Shown here: positions 11,591 through 22,100 of the stretch, in pieces
Layout: every line of letters begins with the position of its first letter
Numbering within the stretch: the first letter of the stretch is position 1
NCBI GenBank assembly: GCA_033439265.1
Contig: JAVTVX010000035.1
Span: 9,016,001 to 9,080,000, forward strand
Length of the DNA stretch: 64,000 bases
Direction of reading: 5' to 3'
Origin: Dillenia suffruticosa
Lineage: Eukaryota; Streptophyta; Magnoliopsida; Dilleniales; Dilleniaceae
Made by a program: the position numbers and the translations under genes
Notes under the pieces: generated by a model
Seen by the model: the letters and a program-made list of their open reading frames with translations, nothing else
Databases searched by the model: none
Told to the model about the DNA's origin: nothing

Positions 11591-13380
11591 AGCACATCTA
11601 GAACAAAACTGTGTGTCAAATTTCTGTTGGCATATTACACCCTTTAAAAAGTCACTAACTTCATCATTTTCAACATTTTTTTACATGTGTAGAAAGATAG
11701 ATAGGGGGTTAAAGAAAATGCCTCAGCTCGATCGAACCTAAATAAGAGTTTTTAAAAACTATACACGAGTATTGTGTCAATGTCCAAAGGACGTGCTTAT
11801 TTCTAAGTGTCCATGAAACATATACTTTTGATTTACAGTTATTAAATTTCTGATTCTACCTATATGAAAATGATTTTATAAATGAGTCAATTTAAAAAGA
11901 TTGTAGAATCCCATTCTGATTTTTTGATTCCACCCATAAAACCATTAACGGTAGAATTCCGATTTTAAAAAGCATGACTCTCCAACTGAAAAAATAATAG
12001 CGCAAGTTTCTGTATGTAAAAAGGGAAAGCGGGGTTGAATCTCTCATCTCAATTAAAGCTAAACGAGAACTTTTGTAGGCAAAATCTACTAGTCAACAGG
12101 TGAGTGGAGAAGACACAGATTTCTGATGGGAATGGAGAGTGAAAAATTGGTTTCTTTCATTGCAAATTTTCTCATAAGAAACGTCGTAGCTTATATAGGA
12201 CGCTTTCAACCTTAAAAGTTTTGTGGAAAAAGAGGTTTCGGTGCATCCAATGCATCTCGATGGAGAGAGAGAGAGAGAGAGATTTACAATCTAAATCAAA
12301 TATTTCAGCAAAGTTGAATTTAACGCAAAGGGGTTTGTCAGAAAGACGGTTGGTGAATGCTTAAGCTTGAAAAATAAAATAAAATAAATCAAATGGTATT
12401 TTCCGCCACCGAATCAAGATCCATAAAATCGGCGGGAGGAGAATTTTTTTTTCTTTATTTATTCCAATGGGATTATAGAGAAAGAGAAGTTTCTTTGCAT
12501 TCAAGATTGCCTATAAGGATCATTATAACCTGCTGCATATGTTTCTTGAAATTATCGACCCTAAAATTTCCAGAAATAAGTTGGATTCAGATTCACAATA
12601 TCAGAGAGAGAGAGAGAGAGAAAGAGAGAGAGCCTTTAAGTATTTTTAGGAACCACAAAAATATTTTAGCAGAAAAACCAGTGTTTGATACAAAACAGAA
12701 TCAATCAGTCAGAAAGAGAGAGCAAATGAATGAAATAACATCTGCAATCAGTAATCACAAGGTAGAAACAGAACTCTCACCTGTTTCAACGACAACGCAG
12801 AAACCCCTTAATCGATCCCCCAAATCAGAATGAGAGAGAGAGAGAGACCAGATGCTGTTAGAGAAGAATCACACAATTTATCGTCTAACTCCCAAAAACT
12901 CAAGTATCTGAACAAAGATTACAACCAACAATCAAAACCTATCCCAATTTCCAAAATCTCATAAGTGCAAATACCCAAATATACACGCCATCATTCCCGC
13001 TCTTTTGTTCTATTACAGAGCATACCCAGCATATAAAATCTTTACATGTTTTCCTTTTTTGGGGGCTAGACAGATAAGATTTTCCCCAAAAAAAAAATAC
13101 CAACAACAGCATGAAAAATTGAATACGATTTACAGGTTCAGAATAATACCTTTTATTTTTTTCAACGGCTTTGTTTGGTAAAAGCGAGAGAACGAGAGGG
13201 GGGGGAGAGAGAGAGAGAGAGAGAGAGAGAGACCCAGGCTGGTCATCAATATCTTGTGAAATCTTCCCTCCGGTCAAAAACATTATTAAGAAACTTAAAA
13301 ATATAAAATCAATCAAAATTTAAGATCCAAAAATTATTAAAAAAATATATGAAATATGAAAATAATAGTCAATTTATATA

Positions 13381-13588
13381 TTATAAAATATATATTATGT
13401 ATCAAAATCAAATCAAATATTAAAAAATATTATATATTAAATTAAATCAATAATTGATTTGATTTTGAAAATATTTGATTTTTTTATTTCATATTTGTAA
13501 TAATAGACTTCTATATAAATATAAGTTATTGAAATATTTTATTGAAATAATGAATTATTAACGTTTCATATTTTTATTATTGGTTTTT
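13381..13588 (+). repeat. AT-rich direct repeat, copy A
   Basis: Begins TTATAAAATATATATTATGT and ends in TTTCATATTTTTATTATTG. A diverged copy in the same orientation and order lies at 13957-14168. The family is unknown. Confidence 0.6.
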
Positions 13589-13956
13589 TGTTTAAAAACG
13601 TATCTAATATAACATCAGAGTTATATTCAATTATTTTATAATATTTTTTAACAAAATCAACACAACGTATCTGAAACATATAATGCCAGATATCAAAAAA
13701 TCTCTTATGCGTTCTCTAAAAATCGGTAGTCCAACCCATCAGATCTTATTGTTCAAAGATTGAAACGACTCAAAACGACCTCTATAATATGTATTTCTAT
13801 GATTGGTTATAAATTGTTAAATCAGCACCATGTGTCTTACAATTAGCATCACATCTTCGGTTACGTCAACATTCAAATGTCGTCATATCAGTATACATAT
13901 ATTTTTTTTACAAATTTAAATGATTTTTGTTATATCATATTGAATTTGAGGAAATG

Positions 13957-14168
13957 TTATAAAATATATATTATATATCAAAATCAAATTAATTATTAAA
14001 AAATATTATATATCAAAATAAATCAATAATTAATTTCATTTAAAAAATATTTGACTTTCGTTATTTTAATATTTATATCAATAAGTTTTATATATAAATC
14101 TAATTTATAATAATATATTTGATTAAAAAATTTATCATTAAAATTTCATATTTCTTATCATTGCTTCC
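13957..14168 (+). repeat. AT-rich direct repeat, copy B
   Basis: Begins TTATAAAATATATATTATAT, followed by ATCAAAATCAAATTAATTAT, and ends TTTCATATTTCTTATCATTG. It matches copy A along its whole length with small changes. About 370 bp separate the two. Confidence 0.6.
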
Positions 14169-15343
14169 ATGCTCAAAACAACTTTCATTACTAGAAGCGG
14201 TATTGTTTTTCCATTTAAGTAATTAAAAATATAAATTATCCAAAAATAATTAATTATTAAATAATTTGATGAATGTAAATTACACCTTTCACAATCCAAC
14301 TCATATATTTTTTTAGTATTACCAGAAAGAATTTGTTTTACCAAGAAAATAGCAACCGTCAAAATTTATCTAACGAGTCTCGGCTTTTTAAAGGTGGTGC
14401 GTCATAATCACGATGATTAAAAGTCAAAGTAACATTTCTTTTGCATAGAGAGAAGAATCGGTTTCTTTTTCCCACACGGCGGTATTAAAGATCTTTGAAT
14501 TTTAAAATGCCGTTATGACCATCCCAACGGCTACAATGCGTTGTTTGGTCCAGCGCTTTTTGCCGACCATCATAACAAAAAGATATATTGAGAATATCTC
14601 ATGGCGCATATCGTGTGGTGGCAAGTCAAATGTATGAATATGATGAAGTCATGAGAGAGCCATTTCTAGTTCGTACCAAAGATCTGACACGTGTAATGGT
14701 TGGTCTTGCACCTAACTGGAGATAACAAACGTACGCGATTGCTTCAGATTTGGGTCGGCTTTTAAAGTTGTGCGCAAGTCCAAGAAACTATCATCAAATT
14801 TCACCTGCCAAACATACCCTCCATACACACAAACTTCCCAATTGGATTACTTGACACTGATTTCGGGTAAGGAGATAACCACTGGATGCAAATACAGTCC
14901 AACATCGTAGTGTACTTTGAATCCAATCTAATACGCAACCAAGAAAGTAAAATCATTCGGCATGTTGGATGCATTAACGAAAGAACAGAGTCTAGGTGAA
15001 GCTCCTGGAGTCCGAAATTAAAGTCATATACATCGATGCTAGGTCACTACACAAGCACTTCACCACTATGCGATGGATGGTTTCACACCGCAAACCGAGC
15101 AATTAGGGCAAAATTTCATTAATGAGGGTTTATTCATAGGGACCAATTGTTGAGACATGTAATTAAATTTTCAACTGATATTAGCCACAGATCTAACAGC
15201 AAGTGCATTATTGTGCTGATCTACAGACCAATTCATAAAATAAGGTAATAAACATGTTCACCAGGAAGCAGGTGTCTGGGAATCTGGCAGATGGTGAGTG
15301 AAGTAAATAGCTTTTCATGTGAGGCCTGCATTTATTAATCACT

Positions 15344-16977
15344 TTAATCCGCTGGTATTTCCACTTCCATCTTCAAGCCTGAGTTGCCAAGAATCTGCCC
15401 AAAAGAAGAGGACTTAATTGACTGGTTGGATTCCAATCTCTTACAGTTGCACAATATGTTCACAGCCAAGCAATAAGAAAAAACCCGTTTACAGGCTCCA
15501 GTGCAGCATGTTATTTTACTTTGCTTATGGCTTATTAAGAAAAACACATTAAAGAAATTTCAGACTTTGCTTATAAACTAAAAATATACTTCAGAGAATC
15601 TGCTTAATTTGCATGGGGAAAAAAATGTATCTTCCAAGAATTGTAGCAGGTTGGATTGCAAATACTAATATGTGGTCCCTGTCTCAATTCTGTGCAAGGG
15701 AAAGGATAGCATCTGGAAACAATCCCATAGAACTCCTATTAGATAAAAATAGAATTTGCTAGCTAACAAGGCAAAGGAGGTGGATAAGATATCCTAATAA
15801 GACAAAAAGAAAAGAAAACACAAGAAAAGTAAAACAAAGGAGATTCAGAGTCAAAAATTAAGAGCTCACCGATCTCTGTATACATCATAAAACACATAAC
15901 AGTCTATATTTGGTTATTAAGATTAAATAAGACCAAGAGTAGTAGCTTAGAAATTATAAAGCAACAAACATAACAGATGCATATACCACTGCCCCAGTTA
16001 TATATGTAGAAAATCAAATCAAATCAATGATAACAGGTTAAAATACAACCATTGCAAAAGCTATCCTTTTGTTGTGGGTAACTACATAATATAGGGCCAT
16101 AACCGAAACACGACTTGGGCTGCTTTAGGTTTGTATATATGTGATCTGGGAAACCAGAAGTTATATCATTTTTAGTTTACAGAGTGATAAATTAGTAATT
16201 CAGTCTCCTTTGTGGGAGATGCTTATGCAGGATATATTTAACTCAATGCCACCTGGAAGGTGAAGTTTAGAATCCTAGGACCAGGAGAACAACTCCAAGA
16301 AATTACAAGACACCAAAACTCAGTTTTTCAAGGTCAGAAGAGTCTGATGTAACAAGAGCTTATACAAGAGTCTCAATATATTGCTTGTATCCCGATAAAA
16401 GATGTAATCTTTTGGGACTTTTCACCATATCTCAGCCTTTGTGGTCACTTCACTTACAACTTCATTTGTTTAGCTTGATATTGATGGTTAAAATATTATT
16501 AATTTAGGGACTTCAATTACTTCCAATTGTTTTTTTTTTTTAAAAAAAAAGAGCCATTTCTATGAGACGTCCATTTCTTAAGTGTCAAAGCATACTCTCG
16601 AAAGGTAAGATATTGTTCTTCTATTCCTCAAAATTTTACAACTAAGGAGGAGCTAGTAAAGGCCTTATGCCATTCAATAAGCTGCAATCACCTTATTCAG
16701 AAAATCTAAATATGAATGTAACCTTTTAGAAACCTTATATTAATGATCCTAAGTTCAAGTTCTTTGCATGCAGTGTGCTATTCCAGCATAAGTCATGTTA
16801 GAAAGCACAATGTTCATCATCAAGTTCGTTATTTTATTTTTCTTTCTATGGTACAATTTCACTCCTCCATGGATGATGATGTTGCAGAAGAGAAGATGGC
16901 ATTAATATGAAAAGGAAAACAAAACAAGAATTTTACACTTGAGATCAAAGAATGACTGATATTCAACTACAAAAAAG

Positions 16978-17017
<40 letters not shown>

Positions 17018-18335
17018 AACACTATTTCTGAGTGGCATTTATTATACTTTAAAAATACCTTCATGAAGTCAGATAGAACTAATGAAGAATCCTTTGCGTA
17101 GCCAGCATCCTCAAGGACTAGAGTTAAAACTTGCTGCAACAAACAGAAGACACAATAGATCAACACTGGGACCCTATTCAAATGGTCTGTTTGTAGAATC
17201 AAGGTAGATTACTATTTGAGGCAAATGCAGAAGGGTGTTCAGAAGCTTGGTCCCAGCCATGTACGGCCAATGACCATGACACAATATCCAAAACATATAA
17301 TTTCAATTCTCTTTATGTTTAGGGTGGTAGTCTTTGTAACTTTAAAATATCAACGCATCTCAAAAAAGACCATATTTGCACTTCTATATTTATAATTCCA
17401 AAAATGTTTCCTGTTTCAAGCACATTAGAAAACCTTAACCATCTTTAGAAAAAGTAATACCTACGAGCCAAGGACATCATCCTGGGAGACCTCCATATTT
17501 GAATAAAATACAATCACAGGTCAGCTGAAAGGATATAACGGATTCAAGATTTTACGGAACAATCTTTTAACTAAGTGGATTGTAGTTTTGAATCCAAGTT
17601 ATCAGATAGGGGATCATTCATTGAAAATTTGCTTTAGATTAAGATAGGGACACATATACAGAAGAGCTAGAAAGGGAAAAAAAAACGATCGAATCTGGAA
17701 AGGCCGAACCCGCCATTGTTGCTCAGATATATACTGCCCAGTCAAGTCCCTCATGACGTCTAGTGTATTGTCAAATGTAACCTTCCCATGGCACTCCACA
17801 TCATGGATTCTGAAGATAACTATCAATAAATCAAACACCAAACTAACAAATTCAAAATCATATTCTCACACACCCAATACTCAAAATACGCGCGCGCAGA
17901 GCCCGGGGGGAGAGAGAGAGAAGTACATTCAATTTTCTGTTGCAAGCCGGCTCGGGGACCGAAAATAGACAGAAAACCCACAAATTCCTTGAAATTTAAC
18001 CCATTCACCGTCCCCAACAGCCTCAAAACAAAATTCAAAAAACCAGAAAGAATCAACAACGTGAAATTCAGTCATTTTATCATTCAAATGTAGAGGAAGA
18101 GAGAGAGGGAGAACCTAAGAAAGAGGATTAACAACAAATTCAGGCAAAGACATGAACTCATCAGCGGAGACAAAACCATCACCATTACGATCGAGCTGAC
18201 AAAACCTACCATACAGAGCCACAATCAATTGTAAACAGCAAATTCAGAGGGATACATAACATACAGGTGTGGTTGCCAATGTTGTTGAATTTCTTCGATG
18301 TCGTTTTGAGTCAGCATTGAAGATGTATTCCCCAT
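15344..18335 (-). pseudogene. Calcineurin B-like EF-hand protein (At3g18430-like), probably degenerate
   Basis: Six exon-like blocks on the minus strand match the Arabidopsis EF-hand protein At3g18430 as I remember it: 18335..18265 (MGNTSSMLTQNDIEEIQQHW), about 18205..18115 (EF loop DRNGDGFVSADE), 18021..17927 (NGLNFKEFVGFL), 17819..17710 (HDVECHGKVTFD), 17133..17059 (QVLTLVLEDAGYAKDSS) and 15394..15344 (LKMEVEIPAD, stop). Several lesions are visible. The second block ends NPLS followed by TAG (18117-18115) exactly at a donor site where a Gln codon is expected. The AG acceptor expected just before AGG CTG in block 3 is missing and the nearest AG shifts frame. The segment IVALYGRF lies between blocks 1 and 2 in another frame, leaving a 59-bp apparent intron. 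The third EF loop has lost several Ca2+ ligands. The intact later blocks suggest recent decay or an unusual isoform. The full protein would be a small N-myristoylated (MGNTSS) calcium sensor. Confidence 0.7.
16980..17014. repeat. (GA)n microsatellite in the EF-hand gene's last intron
   Basis: An uninterrupted AG/GA dinucleotide tract of about 35 bp, lying just downstream (on the gene's strand) of the fifth exon-like block. Confidence 0.9.
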
Positions 18336-19057
18336 TTGTGTGAATTGAATTACAGGAGAAACCCTTGTTTCGTCTAACAAAGCTTGAGTGAAGACTGTGG
18401 GAGGGGGAGAGAGAGAGAGGACAGGTCCGTTGAATGTTAAACTGTAACTCTGCAGTGGCTTTTTGGCCTGTCACTTTATCATTTCTCAAGTTAAGGACGA
18501 AAAAAAAATTGTATTAATGGTTTTCAGAAAATTTTTTACCATAAGAAGGCTTTTTTTTGGATTGCTTTTGATTTAAAAAAAAAAAAAAAAAAAAAACTTA
18601 TTTGAATAGTTATTATTTTACTTTTATACGTATTTATGTGAAAATTTTATATTTCATTTAAAAATTTCATGTCATTACAAAATAAAATTTTATATAATTA
18701 ACAATCTTAAAATAAAATAAAATAAAATAAAATAAAATAAAATATTATGAAAAATATCAGTTATTTCTAATAAGATGATAGTAACTTAATTTTAATTCGC
18801 AAAATTTGGTATTTCTGAATTAATTGAATATTATTTATTTACTATATGATAATAAATAGTTAATGTTTTTATAGTCTCATTTCCTACGTGAAATCCTGAA
18901 ATGCTATCGATCATCCCTCATACCTTTTTCCATTTTTTTTAATCGTAAAAACCGGTTCGTTCCCGACCCGAGCTCAAATTTCAATCGTGTTAACGCGCAG
19001 AAACATATCTGGCGTTGAATCTCCATTTTAGTCACTTCAAAAAAAAGTATTTACCAC

Positions 19058-19063
<6 letters not shown>
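18336..19063. promoter_or_regulatory. Shared upstream region between divergent genes
   Basis: About 730 bp separates the start codon of the minus-strand EF-hand gene from the presumed leader of the plus-strand ubiquitin-fold gene, so both promoters should lie here. It contains a GA tract at about 18405-18420, an A-run at about 18574-18596, an (AAAAT)n tract at 18709-18743 and otherwise AT-rich DNA. No specific core element could be assigned with confidence. Confidence 0.5.
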
Positions 19064-19094
<31 letters not shown>

Positions 19095-19198
19095 AGAGCA
19101 GACGCTGCAGTGGAGTCAGCCAGCTCTCAGGTTCGAACTTAATCTTCAATCTCTCTACAATCATCGTTGTTTTCTCTACCGTTGTTTATCTCTTTCGG
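19064..19198 (+). other. Probable 5' leader exon of the ubiquitin-fold gene
   Basis: It starts with a GA tract (19064-19090), is followed by a CT-rich untranslated-looking stretch, and has possible donors after CTCAG (about 19129) and before GTATGT (about 19199). It is placed here only by its typical leader composition and the acceptor at 23518. A second strong exon-like piece lies at about 20442-20507 (acceptor TTCAG, donor ATG|GTAAGT). Confidence 0.4.
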
Positions 19199-22100
19199 TA
19201 TGTTATATGTCGATTTCAATCACTCTCTCTCTCTTTCTCATTTCAATCCTTCTGCTTTGCCTAGGATTTGGTCCTCTGTTGACTTCTGATTTTAAGTTGT
19301 GGGAGTGTTTCATTAATTCGATCATTCGGTGCCCGGAAATGCGCTAAATTTCTTCAATTTTGATGAGAAATTGAAAATTTTGACCCGGAATTATGGGGTT
19401 TTCTTGGAAATTGGGGTAATTTCGGAGTAATTTTTTTAAACTGAAGAATGATGCGTGCGAGGTGTTAATAACGATAAGATGTTATTTTAGAAGTACATGC
19501 TAGAGCAACTTGAAAATCGTTACAATAGGAGTTATGGGTTCAACAGAATTATTTATTTATTTATTTTTATTTTTGGATTATTTGAAACGCTAAGGAGCCC
19601 GTGTGGGAATTTCCATTACAAAGAGGGCTCTCTCCTCCTTTTAATTTTTATAAAATTATTTTATAGTCCTAAAGAAGTTATGAAATCAGTAATGCTACAT
19701 GAACTGAAATTATCAATCACTAAATAACTACGATTCTTTAGGGGATGCTTTTAAGAGTAGAATCTTAGAATGGTATAGGGATTGTACTAAATTTGGATCA
19801 AACCTTTCATAACATGGTAAATCCTATTGGCGGAATCGGTATTTTAATTACTGAAAGTCATTGTCGTGCACACAGTAGAATTTTGGTGGACCATAGAAAT
19901 TGTGTGAGATTTTGTAATTTCAATTATTGACTTATTTTCAATCCAAACAGCATTAGTCATGTACAATTGGGATTTGAATGTGGCCAACTTGGGTTTCTGA
20001 ATTTGGATAGCAAAGAGAGTAATGTGGTTAAAGAAAAAGCAAAATGAAAGCTTGAAGAGCATACCATGCCATAAGTTCTTATCGAAATTGAGCATTTAAG
20101 ATCTCAGTAGGGTATGGAATGACCAAAAATGTGATTTGGAAGAAAGGAAAAACTCCTAATATGGTGCAACCATGTCTGTGTCTGATGGGGAACTTAAGAA
20201 GTCAGCCTTCACTTCTGAAGAGGATTTTATGGTAGTTAATTTTTATTGAGTAATACAATTCATTGTCAATTTTGAAAACAGTCAGTGAAGGATGGTCAAG
20301 AATGATGACTGAATTTTTCTTCCCATATATTTGCCAATATATCCTTCTTTTAGTTCTGATAAAAAGCCTTTTGTTTTTATCCTTAATGAGTTGGACTTCT
20401 TCAAATGTAATACTGACCTATTCATTCAACTGCCTATTCAGGAAAGGACCATCAGACGTGGGGTACACTTGGTTATTGCAGCTCTCATTTGCAGAATAAT
20501 CCAGAATGGTAAGTGTGGACCCTTCTTCCTATCTTCTTCACTTTATTGATGCTAGAAATTGACTTTAGAAGGCACGCGTGTGAGACTGACTGTTCATATA
20601 ATCCTGCTTACCAGGGATTTTGTCATTTATAGTGGTCGTTTACAGCATCAATTAATTGACATCTCTAAACCTTTTCTGAAAGTCTGTGGAACAGTCTGCG
20701 TAACTATCTTAGACTTATTTTAAACATCAAACATGATTTATAAGTGGAACTAATATTAGAATCAAATGAAATATTATGAGTGATTCTTGAGCCATGCTGT
20801 GATATTTTTATAGTAACCTTTCATCCTCATCTGATTTAAGTTCAAGGAAAATGCTACCAGGATTGATAAAATGTTGCTGAAATGAAATTTCATGATCAGG
20901 GAATTGTAATTAAATTTGTGGTTCTTCTAGTTTTCTCTTTGCAAGAAATTGAAGGTTCTCGAGAAGACTTTGAAGGGCTGGCAGAAAATGTATTTGGGGA
21001 TCTTGGTTTTAAAAATAGGAGATTAAAATTAACATGAAATTACAAGATTCTATGTTAGAGGTCCTGACCAGATATAGTGATATGGCATCATTGGCCAAAC
21101 TTGAAAAATCATTGGAAGGGAGGACTCTTTTGTTGAAGTAGAAGATAACAAAATTGGGTTCTTTTAATGGCTGAGTTTGTTCCACTTAGGAGTTGGATAG
21201 GGATGGTGGAATTGCAAATAAAGAAGGTGGAAGAAGGGAGATAGTTATGAGAGCCTCTATAAAGAGGCTGTTGACTGGAGACCAGGTTGACAGTTTGCAG
21301 TTTAAGTCCATCGATTGGATACGGATTTGTCAGAAAGACCAATAAGGACCAAAATTTTACACACTTTTGGATTATTCTGGAGTTATTGCTCCTAGCATGT
21401 ATGGCTTTACCTTCATTTTCTCTAGAAATGTTTGTGTGTATGTGACCTGTTACTAAGAAATGCTTTTGAGTGTTAAGGACAATAAGTTAGCAGAAAAGGG
21501 GACTAAAAGACAAGTTTAAGATGAACAGTTAGTATAGTAGCTAATTAGAAGAAAGTTCTCTCTTACGAGAGGGGGTCAAATTGCCCATTGACATTTTGCA
21601 ATATATTATTTGTCCCAAATTCTCCTTTTTAGGCAAGAGGGTGACGAAATCATAGAGTTGTTCCTTGCGGGTGGGATGAATGCGGAGTTCAAGTTTGATT
21701 TAACTGATTGGTTGTGCTTTTTGTTCACTGATAAATGATGGAGCTTTGGGTAGCAGAGGGTTGATTTTGGTTTGTCAAGCTTTTCTTTGTCGGTAATGAG
21801 ACATATGGAGGAAGGAAGAGATTCTTTGCCAACTTGTTATGGGGGTAAAATAGATAACAAATGAAAACAAAGTCATGGTCCACTGTAGGCAATCCTATCG
21901 TTGTAGGCTGCAGCCTGGGTGGATGTGCAGTGACAGGACGCTAAGGTGAGGATTTGGAGGGCTGAAGGTTTTAGGGTGAGTGTCTAGGATCATGCTAAGG
22001 TGAGGATTTGGATGAATCCTATCATTGAGGGCTTGTATCTTAGGGTGAGTGTCTAGGATTATGTCTGATTTGAGGTGAGGATGTGCAGTGACAGGACGCT

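Larger units (their letters stand above)
11591..15343. other. Upstream region of the GTD-binding gene and intergenic DNA
   Basis: The part nearest the gene holds the probable spliced 5' leader, with GA microsatellites at about 12260-12282, 12603-12632, 12830-12847 and 13205-13232. From 13320 to 14360 the DNA is very AT-rich and contains two direct copies of a block of about 205 bp (listed separately). The rest, up to the 3' end of the minus-strand EF-hand gene, shows nothing recognisable. Open frames such as 12393-12833 (+) run through the GA tracts and do not look coding. Confidence 0.6.
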
